Part shown: piece by piece, positions 18,237 to 27,368 of the stretch | Numbering within the stretch: the first letter of the stretch is position 1 | Layout of the letters: each line of letters starts with the position of its first letter | Assembly (NCBI RefSeq): GCF_963667735.1 | Contig: NZ_OY763919.1 | Coordinates: 2,667,539 to 2,731,538, forward strand | From: an uncultured Methanoregula sp. | Lineage (GTDB): Archaea; Halobacteriota; Methanomicrobia; Methanomicrobiales; Methanospirillaceae | DNA length: 64,000 nt | Direction of reading: 5' to 3' | Program-made: the position numbers and the translations under genes | The notes under the pieces: generated by a model | Told to the model about the DNA's origin: nothing | Seen by the model: only the letters and a program-made list of their open reading frames with translations | Database searches by the model: none

Positions 18237-18448
18237 GATATCCATCCAGAAATTTTTCCAGACTGTATGAATATTATTTATTTTCCATATCATATAAATA
18301 TCATTTTTTCTTGATAACCTCAAAATTCAAATAATTATAATTAAATCTTATTTACACGCAAATCAGATTAATGAAATATTTTTCGAAGCCAATGCAAATC
18401 AAATCTAGAAAAGAATCCGTGAATTTTGTCTGAAGGGATTTGGTAAGT

Positions 18449-20332
18449 GTGTATCTTTCTGAATTGAAACTTTGGAATTTTAGAAAATATGGGATTAAAG
18501 GAGATTCGTTTGAGAATTCAGACCCAGGCATTTCTATTCCTTTTCACGATGGCATGAATGTGTTGATCGGTGAAAATGATTCAGGTAAAACTGCAATTAT
18601 AGATGCAATCCGGTACACATTAGGAACGCAAAGCGGTGAGTGGGTTCGCTTTGAGGAATCGGATTTTCATGTGGCGGAGGGGTCAAGAACAAATGAACTT
18701 CGAATTGAATGTATTTTCCGTGATTTTTCTGAGATCGAAGCAGCTGGATTTCTCGAATGGCTCGGGATTGAACATGATCAAAAATATGTATTAGTTGTTC
18801 GTTTAATTGCCCGAAATAATGGGAATAGAATTATTACTGATGTTAGAGCGGGTCAGGATTCTGTCGGAATTCCGTTGGATGGTGATGCGAGAGCTCTATT
18901 ACGAACTACTTATCTGAAACCCTTGCGAGACGCCGACGCAGAATTAATTCCCGGACGGCGCTCACGATTTGCTCAAATTCTCAAATCCCATCCGCTTTTC
19001 AAGAATGGATCAACGGGCGATCACGAACTAGAAAATATTTTTAAGACCGCTAATTTAGCGATCGAAGAGTACTTTAAATTTAAAGATGATGGCACGGGTG
19101 CGAGTAAATTAATAGGTGAATTAAATAACTATGTGAAGGCATTTTTCCCGCAAAACGAGTCGCATTTACCCTCGGTTACAATTTCTGGAGGAGACTTATT
19201 CGATATTCTTCAACGCCTTTCCCTCTCACTTGACGCAAATCCTTCCGGACTCGGATCTGCCAATCTCTTGTTCATGGCTACGGAATTGTTATTATTGCAA
19301 TCTGATGAAAATCACGGATTAAAACTTGCTCTAATCGAAGAGTTAGAAGCCCATTTGCATCCACAAGCTCAGCTTCGTCTGATTAGGTATCTTGAAGAAA
19401 AATCTAAAAATGGTCAGTACATTCTTACAACACACAGTACGACAATGGGATCGAGCATTCCTCTTGAAAATTTAATAATTTGTAAAAATGATAAAGCATT
19501 TCCAATGAGTTATGAATACACAAATCTCTCACAAAAAAACTATGATTTTTTATACCGTTTTTTAGATGCAACAAAAGCAAACCTTTTTTTCGCCAAAGGG
19601 GTTTTGCTTGTCGAGGGTGATGCAGAGAATCTTCTAATTCCTACAATTGCAAAAATTATTGATCGTCCTTTGTATCAGTATGGTGTCTCGATTGTTAATA
19701 TTGGAAGCACCGCCTTCACTCATTTTGTTGAAATCTTTCATCGTCGCGATAATGATCAAATGGGGATCAAAGTCTCACTGATAACGGATATGGATGTCAG
19801 ACCCATTGATTATCCTGCAAAACCTGGAGAGACCAGAAATCCGACAACAATCGAAGCCGGAATAACAGAAAAAAAGAGAAAAATTTCTGAATTTGAAACT
19901 GGTGAAATCAAGGCATTTGTTTCACCTAATTGGACATTGGAATATGAAATTGCCCTATCATCATTTTGTAGTGATTTTTATCAATCGATATTATTAGCAG
20001 AAAAAATTACTACATCGAAAACCGGCGAGCCTCTTGAAACAAAAGTTAAGGAAGTTAACGCGAAAGTCGAGCAAGATTTTAAGACCTGGCAGGGGTCCTT
20101 TAAAAATGATCCTCGGATGGATCAGAAGATCGCTTATGATATCTATAAAGTGAATATGCTTGATAAAGATATTTCAAAGGCAGTAACTGCTCAAGTTTTT
20201 GCACAATTGCTAGAACGCATGTCCAATGATGAAGCCAATAAACGTACCTTAAAAGAAAAATTCCACGCTTCACCCACTCTAAAATATCTTCTCGATGCCA
20301 TCTATCATGCAACGGAGCCGCGGAGAGAATAG
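18449..20332 (+). CDS. gajA: Gabija-type OLD-family ATPase/TOPRIM endonuclease (GajA-like)
   Basis: This protein of about 627 residues has an N-terminal ABC-type ATPase: Walker A GENDSGKT near residue 45, Walker B LALIEELEAHLHP near 300 and an H-loop TTHSTTMGS. It is followed by a TOPRIM nuclease domain with LLVEGDAEN (catalytic Glu near 392) and ITDMDVRP (acidic pair near 450). This is the OLD nuclease architecture; with a UvrD-like helicase directly downstream it is the Gabija anti-phage arrangement, where GajA nicks DNA and is regulated by nucleotides. GTG 18449 follows the AAGGGA element by about 10 nt; TTG 18440 is the alternative. The stop TAG abuts the ATG of the next gene. DNA is AT-rich. 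Confidence 0.88.
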   Translation: MYLSELKLWNFRKYGIKGDSFENSDPGISIPFHDGMNVLIGENDSGKTAIIDAIRYTLGTQSGEWVRFEESDFHVAEGSRTNELRIECIFRDFSEIEAAGFLEWLGIEHDQKYVLVVRLIARNNGNRIITDVRAGQDSVGIPLDGDARALLRTTYLKPLRDADAELIPGRRSRFAQILKSHPLFKNGSTGDHELENIFKTANLAIEEYFKFKDDGTGASKLIGELNNYVKAFFPQNESHLPSVTISGGDLFDILQRLSLSLDANPSGLGSANLLFMATELLLLQSDENHGLKLALIEELEAHLHPQAQLRLIRYLEEKSKNGQYILTTHSTTMGSSIPLENLIICKNDKAFPMSYEYTNLSQKNYDFLYRFLDATKANLFFAKGVLLVEGDAENLLIPTIAKIIDRPLYQYGVSIVNIGSTAFTHFVEIFHRRDNDQMGIKVSLITDMDVRPIDYPAKPGETRNPTTIEAGITEKKRKISEFETGEIKAFVSPNWTLEYEIALSSFCSDFYQSILLAEKITTSKTGEPLETKVKEVNAKVEQDFKTWQGSFKNDPRMDQKIAYDIYKVNMLDKDISKAVTAQVFAQLLERMSNDEANKRTLKEKFHASPTLKYLLDAIYHATEPRRE

Positions 20333-22294
20333 ATGACCGTTGATATTACGGATGATGACATTTTATATGCGGAACAATTGTTGCTTAAACCAGGTGAGTC
20401 CTTTAATGGAGAGCGCAGAGATTTCATCAGAAGCATGGAATCCCGTGATGTAGTTGCATGTCCAGGTAGCGGAAAAACAACCGCTTTACTTGCTAAAATC
20501 TTAATATTGGCAAAAAAAATGCCATTTGCAGATGGTCGCGGGATTTGTGTTTTAACGCATACTAACGTAGCAATCAATGAAATCAAGAAAAAAGCAGGAG
20601 TTGCAGCAAATTCATTGTTTCGCTATCCCAATTTTTTTGGGACAATTCATTCCTTCGTAGGGACTTATCTTGCGATACCGGCGTATGTTGAGACATTTGG
20701 TCATCGCCAAATCAGAATTGATGATGATCTATATGGGCACAGAGCGAGTTATTTCTTCAGAAGAGAGGGTTTAGAATATAACGGTGCAATCTTTAACCAG
20801 GTGAAACGTCGGATTGATAATAAACCCAGAAAAGAGCAGTTAGAGATCAAGAAAGATTTTTTTATCGATCTTGTTTTTAATTTTGAAGGAGATTATGTAT
20901 CTTACTGTCGAGGAGATACAAACAATACTGTTGTCAAGGGATCGAAAAATCCTAGCAAGAGTTATTTACCAATTCATAACGCGAAATATGGATTACTCAA
21001 TGAAGGCTATCTTCGATATAATGATATATTTCCTTTAGCCACTGGTTATGTCAAAAGGAATCCTAACTTGCAGAAAATATTTTCAAATCGATTCAGTTTT
21101 GTTTTTTTTGATGAGATGCAGGATACGGATAATAATCAAAGTAAAGTAATTGATTCAATTTTTCTGCCAAATCAAAAAATGATTGTTCAGAAAATTGGAG
21201 ATCCGAATCAAGCCATATTCAAGAATTCCAATTTAGATGGCAATTGGTCCCCTCAAAAGCCGCTTTTTTTTTCAGATTCGATCAGATATGGTGAGAAAAT
21301 CTCTCATATATTAAATGCAATCAGAGTTCACACTGATATTTCACTGAAGGGTTCCGACTCGATAAAATCCAGCCCTGCCCAAATAATTACATTCAAGACC
21401 GGTGAAGAGAAATTTGTAATTGAAGCTTTCGCAAAATTAATTCAGAATTTTAACTTGCCTCAAGGAAAGTATTGTGCAGTAGGTTGGATACAACAAAATA
21501 ATGTTGAGGAGGGAAAATTATGTATTCCCGCTTACTTTCCAAAATATTGTAAGGCTCTGAAAAAGCCAACAACTCAATTCTCAAATCTTATTTCATATTC
21601 TACATATGCCATTATAATTGCGAAATCAGAAAATGTAAAGGAATTTTTTGAGGTCATTTTACATGGGATATCTCATTCCCTTGACGCTGCGAGCATTAAA
21701 ACAGAATCAAACCGGATGTATACTCCAAAATCAGCCGAAAGTTTTTGGAAACAAAAAGATGTAACTGCTTTTTATGAGTTCCGTTCTAAAATCTCAATGT
21801 TATACATTCAATCAAGAAACTCGACACTTACACCCATTTTCCTTAGAGATTTTATTGCTATGGCGATTTCTCCTATTTGGCATATACAAAATCCAGAAAA
21901 AATTGAATTTCTATCAAGCAATAGCATTGATGCAATAACTAAAATAGATGTGAAAGAGCCTGTTAATCAGGTTGAATTGGGAACCGGATCTTCAATAAGC
22001 GTTGGAACTGTGCACTCAGTTAAGGGTGAGACACACATTGCAACATTATATCTTGAAACCTATTATCAGAAATATACCGATTCAGAGCGCTTGATGGAGT
22101 TTTTAAAAGGAAATCGGCCAAAAGGAATTAAAAAACACCTAAATCAGAATTTGAAGGTTGCTCATGTAGCATTCAGTCGACCAAAACAATTGGTAGTGTT
22201 TGCTTGCCAGGTATCAAGCATTATAGGTCATGAAGAAGATTTACTGAAAAATGGGTGGGAAATTAATTCAGTATCTGATCTAATAAAAAAATAA
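20333..22294 (+). CDS. gajB: Gabija-type UvrD/Rep-like superfamily 1 helicase (GajB-like)
   Basis: This is a 653-residue SF1 helicase. Walker A/motif I is CPGSGKTT (43-50). Motif Ia is VLTHTNVAINEI. Motif II is FFDEMQDTDNNQ (about 257-268), and motif III follows at GDPNQAIF. Motif V is VGTVHSVKGETH (about 557) and motif VI is VAHVAFSRPKQL (about 609). In Gabija the helicase partner activates and assists GajA. Its start directly follows the gajA stop, so the two are one operon. As I recall, the Bacillus GajB is nearer 500 residues, so this copy carries roughly 150 extra residues, mostly between motifs III and V. It ends at a hairpin shared with the convergent gene. Confidence 0.87.
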   Translation: MTVDITDDDILYAEQLLLKPGESFNGERRDFIRSMESRDVVACPGSGKTTALLAKILILAKKMPFADGRGICVLTHTNVAINEIKKKAGVAANSLFRYPNFFGTIHSFVGTYLAIPAYVETFGHRQIRIDDDLYGHRASYFFRREGLEYNGAIFNQVKRRIDNKPRKEQLEIKKDFFIDLVFNFEGDYVSYCRGDTNNTVVKGSKNPSKSYLPIHNAKYGLLNEGYLRYNDIFPLATGYVKRNPNLQKIFSNRFSFVFFDEMQDTDNNQSKVIDSIFLPNQKMIVQKIGDPNQAIFKNSNLDGNWSPQKPLFFSDSIRYGEKISHILNAIRVHTDISLKGSDSIKSSPAQIITFKTGEEKFVIEAFAKLIQNFNLPQGKYCAVGWIQQNNVEEGKLCIPAYFPKYCKALKKPTTQFSNLISYSTYAIIIAKSENVKEFFEVILHGISHSLDAASIKTESNRMYTPKSAESFWKQKDVTAFYEFRSKISMLYIQSRNSTLTPIFLRDFIAMAISPIWHIQNPEKIEFLSSNSIDAITKIDVKEPVNQVELGTGSSISVGTVHSVKGETHIATLYLETYYQKYTDSERLMEFLKGNRPKGIKKHLNQNLKVAHVAFSRPKQLVVFACQVSSIIGHEEDLLKNGWEINSVSDLIKK

Positions 22295-22314
22295 AGGCGT
22301 TTTCACCCGCCTTT
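22293..22314. terminator. Bidirectional hairpin terminator between gajB and the convergent gene
   Basis: AAAGGCG (22293-22299) and CGCCTTT (22308-22314) are perfect 7-bp arms around an 8-nt loop. The hairpin overlaps the gajB stop and the stop of the opposing small gene. A run of A on the left and T on the right makes it work in both directions. Confidence 0.55.
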
Positions 22315-22674
22315 CTTCAAATTACTTGCTCTTGTGAACCCTTCTGGAGCAGATTCATATTTTTTGGGAAGATATGTATTGATGAGGGACTTATTATCCG
22401 ATTTTCGTCGCTCTATGGCCTTTTCAACCAATGGAGATTTTTCAATACAACTCATTATTTTTTCGACGTGCATGTCGATATATTGATTGTAATCGTTAAA
22501 TGCAGCATCTAATTTTTGAAGATCCTTTAATAAAATTTTATTGGACTCTGCACTTAAAGCCGCATTTTGAATGAGGTCGGAGATCCCTTGCTGAATTTTT
22601 TGCCTGCGATAACAATCCTGTGATATTGCTTCCAAATGACTGGCAATATTTACATCATCTTTCGAACCCCCCAT
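22303..22674 (-). CDS. Small helical protein of unknown function in the defence island
   Basis: This is a 123-residue, charged, probably all-helical protein without membrane segment. The middle has heptad-like stretches (LLKDLQKLDAAFNDYNQYI) suggesting a short coiled coil, and the end is basic (ASNLKKGG). Base composition is AT-rich like the neighbouring Gabija-like genes. It converges with gajB, sharing a terminator hairpin, and lies 141 bp downstream of nothing but a short spacer before the large nuclease-like gene on its own strand. No ribosome binding site is seen before ATG 22674. I do not recognise it. It could be an accessory or immunity factor, but that is a guess. Confidence 0.6.
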   Translation of the reverse strand: MGGSKDDVNIASHLEAISQDCYRRQKIQQGISDLIQNAALSAESNKILLKDLQKLDAAFNDYNQYIDMHVEKIMSCIEKSPLVEKAIERRKSDNKSLINTYLPKKYESAPEGFTRASNLKKGG

Positions 22675-22815
22675 GGATTAAAATAATGCGTACTCTATGA
22701 TAAAGGCAGTCCAACGGATTTCTTTCCATAAGCCGGGTTTTGGTCGTGCGGATTGGATCGTCCTTCAACCTAGGGGACAATTTATATGCATTAATTCTTG
22801 TATCATTCCCAAAAT

Positions 22816-25326
22816 TCAATCTTCATCTAGACGTAAATGATCAGCTACCCTTTCACCATTCAGCTCATCAACCTCTGGATCAAGAGAAATTACTTTTTGA
22901 AATAACTCGGATATAGTGCTTTTTTGAATTTCACAATATCCGCTTTCATTATCAACCCTTAAAAGCATCTTAAAAAATTCATCATAAAAATAATTTGGCC
23001 TTCGTAAAATCTCTTGTTGATACCTAGCATTTAGTTCATGGAGTTCAATAATGGCATCTGAATGGAAATTTACTACGCTTTTTTCACCATCCCATTTTCT
23101 TTTTCGATTTAATGACGTTGCAAAATTCTTAAAATTGCCAGGATCCACAGAATTCGAAATTATTAGATAATGATCCACTTTTTTATTGAAATTCTTCAAC
23201 TCTTCTGATTCGAGTGCTGCACGGATATATCCCCAAGCTTTGTTAATTTCAGCTCGATCTAGATCATAGGTAGCGTGTATTGCCAGTTTGCAGTCCCATA
23301 CAAAAACTCTCTTATGGCTCTGACGGGTTTTGAACTCTAAACCGACAAATCCTTCTGGAACAAAAGGTCCACCAGCTTTGTAGGCACTAGGAAAAATCTG
23401 TTTAAAAATATTGAATACATCCGTTTCGAATTCTTTCGGAGAATATTCAGTGAGTAGGGAAATTTTAGCCTTGATATTATTATAAGAACTACGAGCTGCG
23501 TTGGAAAATCTATCTGAAGAATATAGCAGCAATTTTTCGATTTTTCCCTCAATTTTTTGTAAGCCCTTTTCTTCATCAACAAGGATTTCGCTGAGTTCAA
23601 TTTGCTCGAACAATTTTTCTTGCATTTCTGTCGAATTCGCAACGCGTGCGATATTAATAAACAGAATTGGTAAACCCGATCGAACTAGATAATCTAAAGA
23701 GATTTTTGACAGTCGTTTAATATTCAAATAAACAAAAACCGGTTTGTTGTTTACCTGAATCTCATATAGGGTAAACTTTGTATTTTTAATCTGAATTTTC
23801 CGTGGTCTCTGAAATGAAAATTTTCTGCTTCGACGAATCAGATCTAAAAAGTAATTCTGGATTCCTCTTTCGGATAATTCAAGTTTATATGAATCATGAA
23901 CCTTGTGGGTATCAGATTCACAATCACGACATCGTTGGAACTCATTGGAGGAATATGCCGTGTGACCACAATTTCCGTTTAAACAGCGCAATCTAAATTC
24001 TTTTGTCGCGGTTATAATACCCGAATGTTTTAATTTATCGATCGAGACTATTTGGAAAGATTTCGGATTAATGACGCGTTTTTCTGAAAGTAAATAGTTG
24101 TAAATTGTTTGTTGATTTGGTGCTAAGTTGGTTGGATCTAATGGAATGTTCAATCGGATGCCGAATCTTTCCAAAAAAATCCTTGAAAACTCTAGACGAT
24201 CCACGTCTTTTAGTTCTTTATTATTTACTTCAAGTTCCAGAGCTCCATTCTCAAGTTCTTTAACTAAGACGTACTTTCTTTTTCCATTCTTTCGAGTTTT
24301 TGAATAACTAATTGCGAATTTATCAATGTCGGAAAGATTCTCTATAGATATTACATCTTTATCAACTAATTCGGAAATTGCAATTGAAATATCATTACTT
24401 ACGCTAAAATTGCCGATTTCAATTGGGATGCCTTGATCAAGTTTTGATCTTTTTGTTTTCAGTAATATTATCTCAAACTCATCACGACTGTCAGGATTTC
24501 GTAACCGTCCTAAAAACGTTTCGAGATTTCCACTCGATGTTGTTTCTGATTCATCAATTAGTTCCGTAGAGAATTGATTTTCAAGGATTTTTTTTATGCT
24601 TTCTGCGATGTATTTACTGCGCCCCCCCCGAATTTCCCGAATTTCCACCCCGTTCGGTTGAACCTTGATAAGCACGTATTTTGATGGTTTCAAACGTTTG
24701 TGTCCAGATGTTGTTTGAACTAATTTATCCCCAATCTGCTTATCAAAAATGAAAATCGAATCCGATGCCCCAATATACCGGACTTTTTTTGGCCCATCAT
24801 ACCAATTTTTTGTTGTAAGTTTTTTTGCAAAATTATTTGCCCCGTTCAGAAATTGTGTAGAAATATCGATGGGAAATGGATTTGCAGTTATTAATGGATT
24901 GAAAATTGTTCCCGTGGATGCAGCATTCCAATTATGATAGACAAAGATATTCAATAAATGATCTTGAGAATCATCGATTAATAGCTTGAACAAAAGAAAG
25001 AACTCTCTGTCTTCGGTGTTTACATTCGAAAAAATTTTTTTTAGATAATCGATGACGCTTTTTCTAAATCTTCTCAAAAAATCTTCTAACAATAATAGTT
25101 GTACAGCATGTGGTGAAGGAAGAATTGAATCAACGTAATTTGTTTGATCATCAAAAGGTGGTGTTGATAATTGTAAATATTGATGAATTTGTTTAAGATC
25201 GTTTAACGAAGTATCTTCAAGATAATTTTTAAGTTGCGATTTACCCCTTGATTTCCAACGATCCGTAAAGTATCCAAAATTAATTTCTTTCGCATTCCAA
25301 AATTTTTCATTATTTTTTTCGAACAT
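22816..25326 (-). CDS. Large zinc-ribbon protein with predicted PD-(D/E)XK nuclease domain, unknown family
   Basis: This protein of about 836 residues lies in AT-rich DNA next to the Gabija-like pair. A central zinc ribbon is visible (CLNGNCGHTAYS then CRDCESD, about residues 470-500). Near the C-terminus (about 660-760) the order 'EFETDVFNIFKQIFP', 'GGPFVPEGFVG' and 'VFVWDCKLAIHA' fits the core of a PD-(D/E)XK nuclease: a helix Glu, an acidic residue, and D-x-K. The first 450 residues match nothing I know. Size and layout suggest a stand-alone restriction-type or effector nuclease. Start at ATG 25326; an upstream TTG (25362) is possible. It faces away from gajB, so it is a separate unit. Catalytic assignment is inference from motif order. 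Confidence 0.65.
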   Translation of the reverse strand: MFEKNNEKFWNAKEINFGYFTDRWKSRGKSQLKNYLEDTSLNDLKQIHQYLQLSTPPFDDQTNYVDSILPSPHAVQLLLLEDFLRRFRKSVIDYLKKIFSNVNTEDREFFLLFKLLIDDSQDHLLNIFVYHNWNAASTGTIFNPLITANPFPIDISTQFLNGANNFAKKLTTKNWYDGPKKVRYIGASDSIFIFDKQIGDKLVQTTSGHKRLKPSKYVLIKVQPNGVEIREIRGGRSKYIAESIKKILENQFSTELIDESETTSSGNLETFLGRLRNPDSRDEFEIILLKTKRSKLDQGIPIEIGNFSVSNDISIAISELVDKDVISIENLSDIDKFAISYSKTRKNGKRKYVLVKELENGALELEVNNKELKDVDRLEFSRIFLERFGIRLNIPLDPTNLAPNQQTIYNYLLSEKRVINPKSFQIVSIDKLKHSGIITATKEFRLRCLNGNCGHTAYSSNEFQRCRDCESDTHKVHDSYKLELSERGIQNYFLDLIRRSRKFSFQRPRKIQIKNTKFTLYEIQVNNKPVFVYLNIKRLSKISLDYLVRSGLPILFINIARVANSTEMQEKLFEQIELSEILVDEEKGLQKIEGKIEKLLLYSSDRFSNAARSSYNNIKAKISLLTEYSPKEFETDVFNIFKQIFPSAYKAGGPFVPEGFVGLEFKTRQSHKRVFVWDCKLAIHATYDLDRAEINKAWGYIRAALESEELKNFNKKVDHYLIISNSVDPGNFKNFATSLNRKRKWDGEKSVVNFHSDAIIELHELNARYQQEILRRPNYFYDEFFKMLLRVDNESGYCEIQKSTISELFQKVISLDPEVDELNGERVADHLRLDED

Positions 25327-25625
25327 ATTTTCACTCTTTCTTGGTGAGGAGGACCAATTCAAACTCTTTTGAGATAGAATTCTTTATGAAATCGTATGGA
25401 TGATTATCATCAAAATTGAATTATATATCTTATGGTTTTGATTTTCTCTGCCCAGCGGCCCCCAAAACCTGCCTTCTTTTCCCTTTGACCGTGCTCTCCC
25501 TTAAACCATCTCCGGGCAAATCCTCTTCAACCCGGTCATCATTGAGTACCCAAACTCATTTTTAATTTTCACTCCGTGCTCCGCACCTATATCTCCCGCA
25601 TGGTCAATCCCTGATCAGGATTTTC

Positions 25626-26099
25626 ATGACTTTTTCCGATCTCCTCCTCCCCGCTATCGCGTTTATCCTGGGCATTGTCGTCGCATATCTCTTCTTCCGT
25701 CAGCAGATCAGCGCAATCGAAGGGCGGGCACGAAACGATCTCGAACGCTGGAAAATCGAATGCACCAATGATATCCGGAAGGATTCGATCAACCGCTCCC
25801 GCTCAACGCTGAAGGGAAGGATCTCCGAACAGATGGCCCCGCTCCTGCCGGAGTTTCCGTTCTCTTCCGCTGATGCCCGGTTCATCGGCAACCCGATCGA
25901 CTTTGTGGTCTTTGACGGGTATACTTCGGTAAAGGATGACAAAGGCGATATGATCAATATCGTTCTCGTGGAAGTGAAGAAAGGAAAAGGAAGACTTACG
26001 CGGGAAGAAACGCTGATCAAGCGGGCGGTCGAGGAAGGACGGGTTTCGTGGCAGACGATTTTCCTAAAAGATGAGGGACCGGGAGAGAATTCCGGATGA
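25626..26099 (+). CDS. Endonuclease related to archaeal Holliday junction resolvase (Endonuc_Holl type)
   Basis: This 157-residue protein has an N-terminal membrane helix (about 5-25, LLLPAIAFILGIVVAYLFF) followed by a basic helical linker and a nuclease core. The core shows 'IDFVVFDGYTS' (catalytic Asp), 'NIVLVEVKKGKGRLT' (E-x-K) and a final 'VSWQTIF', the pattern of archaeal resolvase-like endonucleases. The membrane anchor is a regular feature of this subgroup, so the nuclease probably works at the inner face of the membrane. Substrate unknown. Base composition is back to GC-rich here, marking the right side of the AT-rich island. Confidence 0.8.
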   Translation: MTFSDLLLPAIAFILGIVVAYLFFRQQISAIEGRARNDLERWKIECTNDIRKDSINRSRSTLKGRISEQMAPLLPEFPFSSADARFIGNPIDFVVFDGYTSVKDDKGDMINIVLVEVKKGKGRLTREETLIKRAVEEGRVSWQTIFLKDEGPGENSG

Positions 26100-26856
26100 G
26101 TGATGTCGGGGGTGGGGGGATTGATTGGCGGAAGCGGTGAGTGGTGGCAATATGGATTGGTTTTTTGTATTTGTTATTCAGGAATGAAGGATGATGATTG
26201 GGTTCGCATGAAAGTAAGACATTTTTTCCACCGATCAGCATACAATCAATACGGTATTTTTGCGGTGCAGGCTTGAAACAAATCTCCATCAGGAACAACA
26301 ATTCTGCACCAGAATACACTGCAGGACCGTGAATTTTTTCATCGTGATCATGATAGCGATTGAAAATCGATCGCAGATCAATCAATCTTTGATTTTTATT
26401 TTTAAACCAGGCTTGATTGAAATCGTTTCGGCGGATGTTGCCGGGAATTTTTCCGGCATTACCTCCATAGCCTCGCTACTAATCTTTCGGACGTCTCATA
26501 CCCGCTTCCCTGGTACAGCCCTCCCTTGGCGAGGGGGTGCCCCGTAAACCCTGTTCCCTCCGAAGGAGAAAACTATCTCTCCATCGTAGGGTCGATCCCC
26601 AAACCCCCCATTCCTTTCATCCATCCTACCCCAGTCCGATCCATTTAGGGATCGCCCCTCCAAACATGGCTACATATGACCTCCCAGCTCCGGCGTAAAA
26701 AGCGAAAAAAACGCCGAAACCAGCCCTCATTTTCCGGAAATATTACCTCTGGTTCCGGAAAAACAGGCAATCGGAGCCCTTTGCATGGAGATTTGGGTGG
26801 ATCTTCAAACAAGAGCCGCCACCCCGGTTTTCCATGAACTCTCCCAAATATTGCCA

Positions 26857-26866
26857 CATATATATT
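26857..26866 (+). promoter_or_regulatory. TATA-like element ahead of a possible non-coding transcript
   Basis: ACATATATAT-type sequence 26-35 nt before the palindrome at 26892. This spacing is right for an archaeal promoter starting transcription near 26890 and running rightward into the 273-bp repeat. No protein frame follows, so any product would be RNA. Evidence is position and sequence only. Confidence 0.3.
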
Positions 26867-26891
26867 AGTGCATATCCGGACTCCGAAAAAT

Positions 26892-26958
26892 ACCTGTGAC
26901 AGGTATCTTACCCGGTCGGAGCACCAGACCTGTCACGGGTCGTCTCCCCGTCACAGGT
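26892..26958. repeat. Three copies of ACCTGT(G/C)AC
   Basis: ACCTGTGAC at 26892-26900 (part of the palindrome ACCTGTGACAGGT), ACCTGTCAC at 26928-26936, and the complement of ACCTGTGAC at 26950-26958. Spacing is 36 and 22 nt. They could be a regulator's binding sites next to the TATA-like element. Confidence 0.4.
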
Positions 26959-27031
26959 CAGATCACCCGCAACTTCGGAAATCCGAAATTTCCGTTCCAG
27001 GACGTTCCCCCGGTCCCGGCTCCCCCCGACT

Positions 27032-27304
27032 TCACCATCCCCCCATGCCCAAATACGCCCGTACAGGGCTCCGTTTCCATTTTTTGAATTCCGGACTCTC
27101 GTTGTGGACAGCAATTTGAGCCCGGATTGTGTTCGCGTGGAGAAATCGCCCGTAAAATGGGTATTTTGCCGAAAATCGGCTGAAATGCACCTCGTAGAAC
27201 GACCCTTATTGGTGGTCCGGCAGCATCTTTTCCGGTGCTCTGCCATGGGTAGTTTTTACTAAGAAACGCGAAAAGAACGCGAATATGGGGGCCGGATTTT
27301 CCGG
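27032..27304. repeat. 273-bp dispersed repeat, copy 1
   Basis: This copy aligns without gaps to 34455-34727 in the same orientation. By eye I count about 25 mismatches in 273 bases (about 91% identity), with an identical core of over 50 bases (27065-27120 region). No transposase, terminal inverted repeat or target duplication is visible. A minus-strand frame is open across copy 1 but broken in copy 2, so it is probably not a gene. A short internal stem (GCCGA-AAA-TCGGC) is conserved in both. It may be a structured RNA, a mobile non-coding element or a recombination remnant. Confidence 0.85.
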
Positions 27305-27368
27305 AGACAAGTGAAAAAAACAGGAGATAGATATGATCCATGGAATGAACTAATCCCGACGGGCTTCC

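Larger units (their letters stand above)
26100..27031. other. Gene-free stretch upstream of repeat copy 1
   Basis: No credible coding region was found over about 930 bp; frames present are short, low in complexity and start in odd places. It holds CCGGA-rich patches and, at the right end, a TATA-like element and a cluster of ACCTGTSAC motifs that lead into the 273-bp repeat. Confidence 0.6.

Noticed and set aside
18449-25326. Other defence types for the OLD/helicase pair (PARIS, retron Eco8-type OLD, Septu)
   Set aside because: PARIS lacks a UvrD helicase, no reverse transcriptase or retron RNA was seen, and no HNH partner is adjacent; Gabija order fits best.
26958-27341. Minus-strand frame of 127 codons through repeat copy 1
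   Set aside because: The corresponding frame in copy 2 contains a stop and differences are not biased to third positions, so a non-coding repeat is preferred.
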